The notes under the pieces were generated by a model that searched no databases, was not told the DNA's origin, and saw nothing but the letters and a program-made list of their open reading frames with translations. 64,000 nucleotides of DNA from Acerihabitans sp047324305 (GTDB taxonomy: Bacteria; Pseudomonadota; Gammaproteobacteria; Enterobacterales; Enterobacteriaceae): positions 2,418,001 to 2,482,000 of the forward strand of contig NZ_CP178740.1 in NCBI RefSeq assembly GCF_047324305.1, written 5' to 3'. Made by a program: the position numbers and the translations under genes. Positions 8,692 through 17,528 of this stretch are shown piece after piece (within the stretch, counting starts at the first letter, position 1; each line of letters begins with the position of its first letter).

Positions 8692-10473
8692 TTAACCGTG
8701 CGCCGTTTGATAATGCCCCAGCCAGGTTTCCAGATGCGCCGCCGTCAGCGGCGGCGAGTGATAAAAGCCCTGGACTTCATCACAGCCCAGCGCGCGCAGC
8801 GATGTAAATGTGCCGGCGTCCTCGACGCCTTCCGCCAGCACGGTATAGTCCAGCGCCTTAAGCATGCTGATCACATGGCTGACGATAGTATGGCTGGCCT
8901 TGTCGGTGGTCAGGGTTTTGATAAGGGAACGATCGAGTTTGATGATATCCAGGGGCATTTTGCGCAGATAGCCGATATTGCTGTAGCCGGTGCCGAAGTC
9001 ATCCAGCGAAATGGTAAAGCCCCGCTGTTTTAACCTCTCCAGGCCGTGCAGCGCCTCGGCGCTTTCCAGCACCCTTTCCGTCTCCAGGCATTCAATGCCC
9101 AGCAGCGCGGGCGGCAGCCCGTGCGCCGTTATTTTTTCCGCCAGCGCATCGGCAAAATGCGGCCGGGATAAATCGCTGACGCCGACGTTAATGGAAACCG
9201 GCAAATGTATCCCTTTTGCCGACCATTGCTTAACCTGGTCCAGGGCCGCGTTGATGACCCAGTCGGTCAGCGCGGCCATCAGGGTGGTTTTTTCCAGCAG
9301 CGGAATAAACCGGTCGGGGGTGATGTTGCCCAGCGCCGGATGCTGCCAGCGGATCAGGGCTTCAAGCCCCGTTACCCGCCCGTTGCGTAAGGCGATTTTG
9401 GGCTGGAACACCAGATACAAGCCGGGTTTGCCATGCAGGTACGGGTAGAAATCATTCAGCAGCCGGAAATCCTCTTTTTGCCGGGCGTCGCTGGCGGCGT
9501 CATACGCCATGACGCGTTTTTTGCGGCCGATGGCGTCATGCAGGGCGCTTACCGCCCGGCGCAGGATTTCGGTAGGATCCAGCTCACCCGGCGCAAAGCC
9601 GACATAACCCGCTGAAATATGCAGGTCAATGTTGATTTGCGTGTTGATATGGGCGCTAAGCCCCGCCAGGTGGTCGTTAAGCTCCGCGGGCGGTATCGGG
9701 CTGTCATCGTCCATAATCACCGCGTACCGTCCGGTGGCGACGCTATACAGCGTATCATGCCACTCCAGTTTCAGCCTGAGCAGGGTGGCCATATCCCTGA
9801 GCATATCCTCCACCACCGTCATGCCCAGGGAACGGGCGATTTCATAGGCGAAGGGCATATCGATACAGTCAAACAACATCAGGCGATAGCGCCTGACCGC
9901 GCCGGGTGTTTGCAACAGGCGCAGATCGTTCATCAACCGCTGGCGGTTGGGCAGCAGGGTCACCGCGTCGATATAGCCAATGTTATGCCAGGCTTCCAGG
10001 AACGCCGAAACCAGCCCGGCCATAATGCGCAAGGTCGCGATCTGCTCGCTGGTAAAGAGACGGGGCTGGATATCAATCAGGCACAGGGTGCCGATAATCA
10101 CGCCGTCCCGCGACCGCAGCGGCGCGCCGGCGTAAAACCTGACATAAGGCTCGCCCCGCACAAACGGGTTATCGCGAAACCGGGGGTCCAGGCGCATATC
10201 GGCGCAGACCGTGATATCGTCGGCGGCCACGGCGGTCAGGCAAAATGCGTCTTCCCGCCGCGTTTCCGTCACCGGCGCCGGAAGCGCGTAGGGCGCTTTT
10301 AAATACTGGGTATCGCCGTCGAGGATAGCGATAAAGCTGGTGGCGATGCCCAGCGTCTTGCCGGTCAGCCGGGTCATCCTGCCCAGTATTTCGTCACGAT
10401 CATGCTCATCCGCTTTCAGCAGCTCAATGGCCGCCAATCGTTTTTTTTCGTCATGACTCAGGTTTGTCAGCAT
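8692..10473 (-). CDS. GAF - degenerate GGDEF - EAL cyclic-di-GMP phosphodiesterase
   Basis: 593 residues from ATG 10473 (AAGGG upstream); the open frame runs on to 10665 but overlaps the neighbouring toxin gene. A GAF-type sensor region (about 20-160) precedes a GGDEF-like region (about 165-325) whose signature reads VATGRYAVI, so cyclase activity is unlikely. The C-terminal EAL domain (about 345-585) keeps LEALIRWQHP, SINVG, an ECLE glutamate pair, DDFGTGYSN, IIKLDRS, LAEGVED and VQGFYHSPPL, so hydrolysis of c-di-GMP is expected. No membrane segments are seen; it is cytosolic. It is probably monocistronic. Confidence 0.85.
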   Translation of the reverse strand: MLTNLSHDEKKRLAAIELLKADEHDRDEILGRMTRLTGKTLGIATSFIAILDGDTQYLKAPYALPAPVTETRREDAFCLTAVAADDITVCADMRLDPRFRDNPFVRGEPYVRFYAGAPLRSRDGVIIGTLCLIDIQPRLFTSEQIATLRIMAGLVSAFLEAWHNIGYIDAVTLLPNRQRLMNDLRLLQTPGAVRRYRLMLFDCIDMPFAYEIARSLGMTVVEDMLRDMATLLRLKLEWHDTLYSVATGRYAVIMDDDSPIPPAELNDHLAGLSAHINTQINIDLHISAGYVGFAPGELDPTEILRRAVSALHDAIGRKKRVMAYDAASDARQKEDFRLLNDFYPYLHGKPGLYLVFQPKIALRNGRVTGLEALIRWQHPALGNITPDRFIPLLEKTTLMAALTDWVINAALDQVKQWSAKGIHLPVSINVGVSDLSRPHFADALAEKITAHGLPPALLGIECLETERVLESAEALHGLERLKQRGFTISLDDFGTGYSNIGYLRKMPLDIIKLDRSLIKTLTTDKASHTIVSHVISMLKALDYTVLAEGVEDAGTFTSLRALGCDEVQGFYHSPPLTAAHLETWLGHYQTAHG

Positions 10474-10664
10474 GATCAGGGCCCTTGCGGACGTTCCCAA
10501 CGGGAAGCCGGTGTAACATCTCACCTTAACGGCGGCTATGGAATGCCGGGGTACATCTTTACCATAGCATTTCATCGGGCGACTTGCCCACACCGCTAAG
10601 GACAATATGAGGGAATCGGCCGGCGATAAACGATTTTGTTCCGCACGCGGGGCGTACAGGTGCA

Positions 10665-11180
10665 TTAATGCCGATGTAAGGAAGACAGAGCGCGGGTGAT
10701 ATCGCCGTTTAACGGTAAATACAAGGCATGCTCATTTTTTTCAAAAGAATAGAAACCATATTTTATATAAAATGCCTTGGCCCGGGGATGTTTTGCCTGC
10801 GCGTTAATCGCCCAGACCCCTATGGCGGAGTTAAGGGTATTAACGATGGCGTCGACGATAAGCGAGCCGCCCGGGCCTTTACCCTGATAACGAATATCGA
10901 CCGCCAGCCGGCCAAGCAGGGCGGTGGGCACGGTCGGGTAGCGCGGCAGCTTTTGGGTGGCGGATGCCGCCAGGGCATTGATATTCACGGCGTAGGACGA
11001 GAGGGTGTAAAAGCCCAGCACGTTATTATTATTATCCGCGGCCGCATAACATTGGGTAAAGCGTTCGCGGTTTTCCTGGCCGGCATATTTCGCCAGATAA
11101 AGATTCAGGCAGGGGACGCCGCAGTCAAAATCCGTTTTGTTATGCTGGTCACCGAGCAGCGTAAAGGTCAGCGCGCGCAT
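10665..11180 (-). CDS. GNAT-family acetyltransferase toxin (TacT/AtaT type)
   Basis: 171 residues. The acetyl-CoA loop is RYQGKGPGGSLIVDA and the conserved tyrosine lies in AKAFYIKYGF, as in TacT-type toxins that acetylate aminoacyl-tRNA and block translation. FDCGVPCLNLYLAKYAGQ near the N-terminus is typical of this toxin group. The start codon overlaps the stop of the upstream DUF1778 antitoxin by one base, the normal order for the pair. Which tRNA would be the target cannot be told. Confidence 0.85.
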   Translation of the reverse strand: MRALTFTLLGDQHNKTDFDCGVPCLNLYLAKYAGQENRERFTQCYAAADNNNNVLGFYTLSSYAVNINALAASATQKLPRYPTVPTALLGRLAVDIRYQGKGPGGSLIVDAIVNTLNSAIGVWAINAQAKHPRAKAFYIKYGFYSFEKNEHALYLPLNGDITRALSSLHRH

Positions 11181-11455
11181 TATCTTCCGCCGAACTCCCT
11201 GCGCCGGCTCATGGCGCGCAATAGTCCGGCCGGCGTCTTACGATCCTCCAGCAATGTCTCGGCGAACCGCAGCTGATCTTCCATCGCCAATTGCAGTACC
11301 GCCGCTTCTTCTATCGCCTGTTTTGCGGCGTCATGGGTGGCGGTAATGATAAAGTCCGTCATGGTGATTCCCTGCAGGTCGGCGGCATGTTTGATTAACG
11401 CGTGAAGCGCCAGCGGAATACGGGCTTCAAGCCTGGCGGTTGTTGCCATGGTCAC
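11180..11455 (-). CDS. DUF1778 ribbon-helix-helix antitoxin (TacA type)
   Basis: 91 residues; a second in-frame ATG at 11449 could also serve. The N-terminal TARLEARIPLALHALIKHAA is a ribbon-helix-helix DNA-binding segment, followed by TMTDFIITATHDAAKQAIEE as in DUF1778 antitoxins. The C-terminal tail is the part expected to wrap the toxin. It would neutralise the downstream GNAT toxin and repress the operon. Confidence 0.85.
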   Translation of the reverse strand: MTMATTARLEARIPLALHALIKHAADLQGITMTDFIITATHDAAKQAIEEAAVLQLAMEDQLRFAETLLEDRKTPAGLLRAMSRRREFGGR

Positions 11456-11968
11456 CCCTTTGTTCAGAACCCGGCAGTTTGCCGTACGGGAAGTCTACCT
11501 TAATCTTAGCCTGTTTATAATAACCGTTAGCGATAAAAATGACTTATTGCACATATGATCTAATAAGTAAAAATAGTTGCAAGATATTTTTATTAATTAA
11601 TTATTTTAATTAGTACGCATTAATAGAAAAAATACATAACCTGATGATATGACAAATATTTTTATCGCCGCCGCTTCTGTTGGCACGGAAAAATACGGCG
11701 ATAATTTACATATCAGCGAAAAAAATCGCTATTTAAATGTGATTATAACGGTGGTGATTTTCATAATATCGTGGCGACGCAATAAGCTTTTAATGCTATT
11801 TTTGCGCAAATAGAGCAATAACTCATTTAAACTATTTGTGCGGTTGGGCGCGCAACGTCACCGGGCGACGTTTGCTAAGGCCCGGCCATTATACAAAGCA
11901 GGAATATATGCAGGGGTTTTTATGCCGGCGACGCTGTCTCAGTCATCTTATGCCGCTACGGCCGGCTA
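11456..11968. other. AT-rich intergenic region without a supported gene
   Basis: About 500 bases between the antitoxin and the GntR gene, strikingly AT-rich (11510-11830) against GC-rich surroundings. Short open frames around 11836-12149 overlap the GntR gene antisense and have no credible start. Apart from the inverted repeat at 11542-11568 and a small hairpin AGCGA/TCGCT at 11715-11730, I see nothing definite. The composition is consistent with acquisition of the toxin-antitoxin region. Confidence 0.5.
11542..11568. promoter_or_regulatory. Inverted repeat upstream of the toxin-antitoxin genes
   Basis: ACTTATT (11542-11548) and AATAAGT (11562-11568) are perfect inverted arms 13 bases apart, about 90-110 bases upstream of the antitoxin start. 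An antitoxin operator is a reasonable inference. Confidence 0.35.
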
Positions 11969-12706
11969 TCAATCGCCGCGTACCGATACCTGGCTCAGGT
12001 GCAGCATATTGGTATTGACGATGGCGATATTCACTTCAAAAGGCGTACCGTCATCCAGATACACGACCTCATATAACTCCATCATGGCGTCATTTGGTTT
12101 TATATTCATATGTTTGATCATTTCCAGATCAGTAGCATTAAATGCATGAAAATTTTGATCACGTTTATAAACCTTTTTCCCGGTAATCCGCTCGATATAA
12201 GAATATTTGGAATTTTCCAGCTCTTTAAACTCTATTGAATTAAACAGAGATGCCGGGAAATGGATATACTCCAGCGAAACCGGAATGTCGTCGAAGCTCA
12301 TCAGCCGCAGTATTTTATAAACCGAATCGCTGTTTTTAATACGCAACGCCTGTGCCATCGCGGCGTCGGGAACGGCGACAATACTGGCGGAAATCACTTT
12401 GCGGCCGGCGCGATGGCCGCCTTTTTGCGCCTGGTAATCAAAAGGAGACAGCGCATGGAACCGGCCGGATTGATTATTTTTACCAATGGAGCCGATATAG
12501 ATACCCGACCCCTTGATGCGATAAATCCGGCGCTGATCGATAAGGATGCGGGTGGCTTCGCGCACCGTGGCGCGGGTGAGGCATAGCGCCCGTGCAATGG
12601 CTATTTCAGTGTCCAGTTTATCCCCGGGCTGCAGATCCGCTTCCTTTATTTTAGCGAGGATATAGTCGATAACCTCTTTTTGTTTTTCCGTAATATTGTC
12701 GGTCAT
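11969..12706 (-). CDS. GntR/HutC-family regulator of the transketolase-PTS operon
   Basis: 245 residues from ATG 12706 (GGAAGATGACGAG upstream). An N-terminal winged helix (LCLTRATVREATRILIDQ) is followed by a UTRA ligand-binding domain (VYKILRLMSFDDIPVSLEYI, DDGTPFEVNIAIVNT). Such proteins usually sense a phosphosugar or sugar acid. It is divergent from the transketolase/PTS operon, and an inverted repeat and a CRP-like site lie between them, so local control of that operon is likely. Confidence 0.85.
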   Translation of the reverse strand: MTDNITEKQKEVIDYILAKIKEADLQPGDKLDTEIAIARALCLTRATVREATRILIDQRRIYRIKGSGIYIGSIGKNNQSGRFHALSPFDYQAQKGGHRAGRKVISASIVAVPDAAMAQALRIKNSDSVYKILRLMSFDDIPVSLEYIHFPASLFNSIEFKELENSKYSYIERITGKKVYKRDQNFHAFNATDLEMIKHMNIKPNDAMMELYEVVYLDDGTPFEVNIAIVNTNMLHLSQVSVRGD

Positions 12707-12806
12707 CTCGTCATCTTCCGCCGCGTTATCAGATTGCGCACACCAAAGGCATAGTTTCCGGAGCGGGTAACAGAAGTCCACCAGCCGGCACGATGTGCAT
12801 GATAAA

Positions 12807-12822
12807 TGTGATCAAGTTAACA
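12807..12822. promoter_or_regulatory. CRP-like site before the transketolase-PTS operon
   Basis: TGTGATCAAGTTAACA fits TGTGA-N6-TCACA with one mismatch in the right half. It lies between the GntR gene and the operon, where catabolite control is expected for PTS genes. Confidence 0.5.
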
Positions 12823-12874
12823 GCTTTACTGTAAAGCCATCCTGTCTGCTCATCTTTGCAAGCTTACCTCTTGT

Positions 12875-12913
12875 GTATAGTCACGTCCAGGTGCATTCTA
12901 AAGATGACTATAC
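12875..12913. promoter_or_regulatory. Inverted repeat, candidate GntR operator
   Basis: GTATAGTCA (12875-12883) and TGACTATAC (12905-12913) are perfect inverted arms with 21 bases between them, giving arm centres 30 bp (about three helical turns) apart, 130-170 bases before the transketolase gene. Binding by the divergent GntR protein is inferred. Confidence 0.5.
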
Positions 12914-13042
12914 AAATTCAACATGTACATACTGCTATGGATTCTGTGTGTTTTTATCGTCTGCGTTTCAGGCTCAGGGGCAATCCCCTCGGCTTGGCAG
13001 CACCACATAAGGTTCATGGATTCAGTCGGATAGGGGAAAATC

Positions 13043-15040
13043 GTGGAAGAGAAGCAGCTGGCGAACGCCATAAGGTTTCTGAGCATCGATGCCGTGCAGA
13101 AGGCCAACTCGGGACATCCCGGCGCGCCGCTGGGCATGGCGGATATGGCGACTGTGTTATGGCGGAAGTTTTTAAAACACAACCCGGCCGATCCGCAGTG
13201 GATTAACCGCGACCGCTTTGTGCTGTCCAATGGCCATAGCTCGATGCTGCTGTATTCCCTGCTCCATCTGACCGGTTATGACCTCGGTATCGAGGATTTA
13301 CGCAATTTCCGCCAGCTGCATGCCAAAACCCCGGGGCATCCCGAATACGGTTATACCCCCGGGGTGGAAACCACCTCCGGGCCGCTGGGCCAGGGCATTG
13401 CCAACGCGGTGGGCATGGCCCTGGCGGAAAAGACGCTGGCCGCGCAGTTTAACCGGGAAGGTTTTCCGGTGGTTGACCATTTCACCTATGTATTTATGGG
13501 CGACGGCTGCCTGATGGAGGGGATTTCGCATGAAGCCTGTTCGCTTGCCGGCACCCTTAAACTCGGCAAGCTTATCGCGCTTTGGGACAACAACAATATC
13601 TCCATCGACGGCCATGTCGACGGCTGGTTTAGCGATGATACCCCGGCCCGTTTCCGCGCCTACGGCTGGCAGGTCATCGCCGATATCGATGGCCATAACC
13701 CCGGGCAGGTGGCGGCGGCGCTGGAACAGGCCAGAAATGAACCACACCGGCCCACGCTTATTTGCTGCAAGACCACCATCGGCTACGGTTCACCCAACAA
13801 GGCCGATAGCCATGACAGCCATGGCTCGGCGCTGGGGGCGGCGGAAGTGGCGCTGGTCCGGCAAACCCTGGGCTGGACCCATGCCGCGTTCGAGATCCCG
13901 CCGGATATCTACGCCCACTGGGACGCGCGCGAAACAGGCGCCGCCGCCCAGGCGGAATGGCAACAGCTGTTTACGCGCTATCGCCGGGAATACCCCGAAG
14001 AAGCCGCCGGCTTAGTACGGCGCAGCCAGAAAATCCTGCCGGCGGACTGGCATGCCAACAGCCAGGAGTATATCCGCCGGCTGCAGGCTAACCCGGCCAA
14101 CCTGGCCACCCGCCAGGCCAGCCAGAAAGCGCTTGACCAGTTTATCCAATGGCTGCCGGAACTGCTGGGCGGATCGGCTGACCTGTCGCCCTCCAATTTA
14201 ACCCGCCACGGCCAGGCGCGCGATATTACGCCGGATGACGCCTCGGGCAACTATATCTCCTATGGCGTGCGCGAATTCGGCATGTCGGCGATGATGAACG
14301 GCGTGGCGCTGCACGGCGGTTTTATCCCTTACGGCGGCACCTTCCTGATGTTTATGGAATACGCCCGCAACGCCGTACGCATGGCCGCGCTGATGAAGAT
14401 ACGCAGCATTTTTGTCTATACTCATGATTCCATTGGTTTAGGTGAGGACGGGCCGACGCACCAGCCGGTGGAACAGCTCGCCGCATTACGTCTGACGCCG
14501 AATATGGAAACCTGGCGCGGCTGCGATCAGGTTGAGGCCGCCGTGTCCTGGCAGCAGGCCATCGAGCGTAACGACGGTCCCAGCGCGCTGGTGTTTACCC
14601 GCCAGCCGCTGGAGCAGCAGCCCAGGAACGCGCGACAGCTGGCGGATATCGCCCGGGGCGGCTACGTGCTGCGCGATTGCGACGGTGTTCCTGAACTTAT
14701 CATTATCTCGAGCGGGTCGGAGATCGAGCTGGCCGTTTATGCCGCCGCCGGGCTCACGGAGCAAGGCAGGCGGGTACGCGTGGTCTCCCTGCCCTGCGTT
14801 GAACGCTTCGAAAAACAGGACGCGGCCTGGCGCGAAAGCGTGCTGCCCATCGCGGTGCGTAAACGTCTGGTGATTGAAGCCAGCATCGCCGGATTCTGGC
14901 AAGGGTATGCGGGACTGGACGGCAAGGTTATCGGTATGAACAGCTTTGGCGAGTCGGCGCCGGCGGCGGTGCTGTTCGGGCATTTCGGCTTTACGAAAGA
15001 TAATGCCCTGGCGGCCGCCCGCGCGCTGCTTACGGCTTAA
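13043..15040 (+). CDS. tkt: Transketolase
   Basis: 665 residues, the normal length of single-chain enteric transketolase. It starts at GTG 13043 after AGGGGAAAATC. Hallmarks are GHPGAPLGMADMATVLW, FVLSNGHSSMLLYSLLHL, the thiamine-diphosphate motif GDGCLMEGISHEA...NNN, and YTHDSIGLGEDGPTHQPVEQ in the pyrimidine domain. It moves two-carbon ketol units between sugar phosphates, with ThDP and a divalent metal, in the cytosol. Being first in an operon with an ascorbate-family PTS, it is likely a dedicated copy that returns the product of the imported sugar to the pentose phosphate pathway. Confidence 0.93.
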   Translation: MEEKQLANAIRFLSIDAVQKANSGHPGAPLGMADMATVLWRKFLKHNPADPQWINRDRFVLSNGHSSMLLYSLLHLTGYDLGIEDLRNFRQLHAKTPGHPEYGYTPGVETTSGPLGQGIANAVGMALAEKTLAAQFNREGFPVVDHFTYVFMGDGCLMEGISHEACSLAGTLKLGKLIALWDNNNISIDGHVDGWFSDDTPARFRAYGWQVIADIDGHNPGQVAAALEQARNEPHRPTLICCKTTIGYGSPNKADSHDSHGSALGAAEVALVRQTLGWTHAAFEIPPDIYAHWDARETGAAAQAEWQQLFTRYRREYPEEAAGLVRRSQKILPADWHANSQEYIRRLQANPANLATRQASQKALDQFIQWLPELLGGSADLSPSNLTRHGQARDITPDDASGNYISYGVREFGMSAMMNGVALHGGFIPYGGTFLMFMEYARNAVRMAALMKIRSIFVYTHDSIGLGEDGPTHQPVEQLAALRLTPNMETWRGCDQVEAAVSWQQAIERNDGPSALVFTRQPLEQQPRNARQLADIARGGYVLRDCDGVPELIIISSGSEIELAVYAAAGLTEQGRRVRVVSLPCVERFEKQDAAWRESVLPIAVRKRLVIEASIAGFWQGYAGLDGKVIGMNSFGESAPAAVLFGHFGFTKDNALAAARALLTA

Positions 15041-15084
15041 CGCGCGCCGGCGAATGCAAGGTCAATCAATTGAATGGGTTAAAT

Positions 15085-15534
15085 ATGCCAGCTTTATCAA
15101 CATGGTTAAATGAAGATCGCATCCAGTATGTCAACACCGTCGGCGACTGGCGGGAGGCCATCAAACGGGTGGCCGAGCCGCTGTTACAGGACGGGACTAT
15201 TTCCGCGGACTATGTGGCGAACATCATCAAGCAAAAAGAGGCCATCGGCCCTTATTTTGTAATCGCGCCGCGTATCGCCATGCCGCATGCCCGGCCGGAG
15301 GAAGGCGCCAACCGCCTGGGGTTGTCCATCCTCAAGCTGCGCGAGGGCGTGGTGTTCGGCGCGCAGGAAAACGATCCGGTTGATTTTGTAGTGATGTTCG
15401 CCGCGCCTGACGGCAACAGCCATGTGGAGCTGATTGCCCAACTGGCGGAGTTTTTGTCGGATGACGACGTGATGGCGAGCGTATTTAACGCGCGGGATCG
15501 GGCGGAATTAATCAAGATCGTGAACAGTTTTTAA
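15085..15534 (+). CDS. PTS EIIA component (mannitol/ascorbate type)
   Basis: 149 residues from ATG 15085; a TTG at 15070 is in frame but no better supported. The phosphorylated histidine is H68 in RIAMPHARPEE, typical of EIIA of the fructose-mannitol/ascorbate superfamily. It accepts phosphate from HPr and passes it to the EIIB encoded next. It is separated by 44 bases from transketolase and 42 from EIIB, which indicates one transcript. Confidence 0.88.
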   Translation: MPALSTWLNEDRIQYVNTVGDWREAIKRVAEPLLQDGTISADYVANIIKQKEAIGPYFVIAPRIAMPHARPEEGANRLGLSILKLREGVVFGAQENDPVDFVVMFAAPDGNSHVELIAQLAEFLSDDDVMASVFNARDRAELIKIVNSF

Positions 15535-15576
15535 CTGAGTATCGACACTTATTCACTATGACCAACGAGGTGAAGC

Positions 15577-15849
15577 ATGAAAATTATGGCGGTGTGCGGC
15601 GCAGGCTTAGGCAGCAGCTTTATGATGGAAATGAATATCAAGAAGGTCCTGAAAAACCTGAATATTTCCGCGGACGTTGAACATTCGGATCTGGGGTCGG
15701 TAACACCGGACGCGGCCGATGTGTTTGTTATGGGCCGGGATATCGCCTATAGCGCCAACCTACCTGAGAACAAGCTTATTATTGTTAACAGCATCATTGA
15801 TATCAAAGAGCTGGAAACCAAGATAAGCGAATATTTTCAGAAACAATAA
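15577..15849 (+). CDS. PTS EIIB component (ascorbate/galactitol type)
   Basis: 90 residues. Cys7 in MAVCGAGLGSSFM is the phosphorylated residue in the P-loop-like start of small free-standing EIIB proteins such as UlaB. GAGGTG precedes the start. It transfers phosphate from EIIA to the sugar bound by the EIIC permease encoded 30 bases downstream. Confidence 0.88.
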   Translation: MKIMAVCGAGLGSSFMMEMNIKKVLKNLNISADVEHSDLGSVTPDAADVFVMGRDIAYSANLPENKLIIVNSIIDIKELETKISEYFQKQ

Positions 15850-15879
15850 CAGGTTATACATCTTACCGCTGAGGTTGCT

Positions 15880-17253
15880 ATGTTTATACAAAACCTTTTA
15901 CTGGTCGTGGTCGACGTGCTCAAGGTGCCGTCTATCCTGGTCGGACTGGTGGCGCTGTTCGGCCTGGTCGCCCAGAAAAAGCCTTTTCCCGACGTCATCA
16001 AGGGCACGGTCAAAACCATCCTGGGGTTTTTGGTGCTGGCCGGCGGGGCATCGGTCCTGGTCGGTTCCCTGTCGCCGCTGGGGGATATCTTCAAGCATGC
16101 CTTTGATGTGCAGGGCATCATCCCCAACAATGAAGCCATGGTGTCCATCGCCCTGGAAAAATATGGCGCCTCGACCACGTTGATTATGGCTTTCGGCATG
16201 GTGGCCAACATTATCGTCGCGCGCTTTACCCGGCTGAAATACATTTACCTTTCCGGCCATGTCACCTTCTATATGGCCTGTATGGTGGCGATTATTTTGT
16301 CGGTGGCCGGATTTACGGGCGTGCAGCTGATTTATACCGGTTCCCTGACGCTGGGCCTGCTGATGGCGATTTTCCCGGCGATGGCCCAGCCGTATATGCG
16401 CAAGATCATCGGCAACGACCAGGTGGCTTTGGCCCATACCGGCACCGTGGGTTATGTTCTTTCCGGCTGGATAGGCTCGCTGGTGGGTAAGGGATCTAAA
16501 TCCACCGAAGAGATGAACATGCCGAAAAACCTGAGTTTTTTGCGCGACAGCACCATCTCGATCTCCATCACCATGATGATTATTTATTTTATTCTGGCGA
16601 TTTCAGCGGGCCGGGAATATGTCGAAAGCCAGTTCAGCCATGGCCAAAACTATCTGGTCTATTCATTTGTGCAGGCGATAACCTTCGCCGCCGGCGTGTT
16701 TATTATCCTGCAGGGCGTGCGCTTGATTTTAGCGGAGATTGTTCCGGCCTTCACCGGCTTTTCGGAACGGCTGGTGCCTAACGCCCGTCCGGCGCTGGAC
16801 TGCCCGATTGTCTATCCCTATGCGCCCAACGCCGTGCTGCTGGGCTTTATTTTCAGTTTTATCGGCGGGCTGGTGGGGTTGTTTTTCCTCGGGCAATTGC
16901 ACTGGGTATTAATTCTGCCGGGCGTAGTACCGCACTTTTTCTGCGGCGCCACCGCCGGCGTCTTCGGCAATGCCACCGGCGGCAGGCGCGGCGCCATGGC
17001 GGGGGCCTTTGCCCACGGTGTATTAATCACCTTCCTGCCTGTGGCGCTGCTGCCGGTGCTCGGCGCCATGGGCCTGGCCAACACCACTTTCTCGGATACC
17101 GATTTTGGCGTGGTGGGGATTATGCTGGGCAACATGGCGCGCTTTATGGACCGAGGCACCATTACCATGGCGATAACCGGGGTATTTGTGCTGCTGGTGA
17201 TTTATAACTTTGCCGCCAGGAAGAAGGTGGCGGTGGAGGAGCGCGAGGTGTAA
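15880..17253 (+). CDS. PTS EIIC permease, ascorbate (UlaA) family
   Basis: 457 residues, polytopic. It matches the L-ascorbate family EIIC: VVDVLKVPSILVGLVALFGLV at the start, LIMAFGMVANIIVARFTRLKYIYLSGH, and the C-terminal HFFCGATAGVFGNATGGRRGA loop. It imports and phosphorylates its substrate across the inner membrane. No ulaG-like lactonase or other ula enzymes are nearby and a transketolase heads the operon, so the substrate may be a different sugar or sugar acid from ascorbate. Confidence 0.88.
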   Translation: MFIQNLLLVVVDVLKVPSILVGLVALFGLVAQKKPFPDVIKGTVKTILGFLVLAGGASVLVGSLSPLGDIFKHAFDVQGIIPNNEAMVSIALEKYGASTTLIMAFGMVANIIVARFTRLKYIYLSGHVTFYMACMVAIILSVAGFTGVQLIYTGSLTLGLLMAIFPAMAQPYMRKIIGNDQVALAHTGTVGYVLSGWIGSLVGKGSKSTEEMNMPKNLSFLRDSTISISITMMIIYFILAISAGREYVESQFSHGQNYLVYSFVQAITFAAGVFIILQGVRLILAEIVPAFTGFSERLVPNARPALDCPIVYPYAPNAVLLGFIFSFIGGLVGLFFLGQLHWVLILPGVVPHFFCGATAGVFGNATGGRRGAMAGAFAHGVLITFLPVALLPVLGAMGLANTTFSDTDFGVVGIMLGNMARFMDRGTITMAITGVFVLLVIYNFAARKKVAVEEREV

Positions 17254-17276
17254 TCGCTCCGCCGGACATACTGAAT

Positions 17277-17300
17277 AAGGGCCGGCGACGGCCCTTTTTA
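17277..17300 (+). terminator. Intrinsic terminator of the transketolase-PTS operon
   Basis: AAGGGCC (17277-17283) pairs with GGCCCTT (17290-17296) over a 6-base loop, followed by a run of T, 24 bases after the EIIC stop. A classic rho-independent terminator. Confidence 0.85.
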
Positions 17301-17392
17301 TTGCTCATTTGCCCTTGGATGACGTCTCAACAACAAGGGCGCTGTACGAACTTATGTTAAACGTCCCGGGGATTCAGGTTGATATCGCTTTT

Positions 17393-17470
17393 TTATACAC
17401 AATAGGTATATTTCCGTTTTATACAAAATATGTATAAAGAGAACTTATACAATATTTGTATGCTGTGAAA
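17393..17470. repeat. Three 26-bp direct repeats each holding TATAC-N7-GTATR
   Basis: TTATACA starts at 17393, 17419 and 17445, a period of exactly 26 bp. Each unit contains a 17-bp near-palindrome TATAC-N7-GTATA (third copy GTATG). The array is in AT-rich DNA after the PTS operon terminator and about 360 bases before the HNH gene. It looks like a cooperative regulator-binding site or an iteron-like element; no neighbouring gene obviously owns it. Confidence 0.65.
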
Positions 17471-17528
17471 ATATTTTTTGCATGCATAAATGCCAGACTG
17501 GAGGCTCGTTAATATCCGTCCTGGAATT

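Noticed and set aside
11836..12149. Two short overlapping rightward frames
   Set aside because: They run into the GntR gene antisense and lack ribosome sites.
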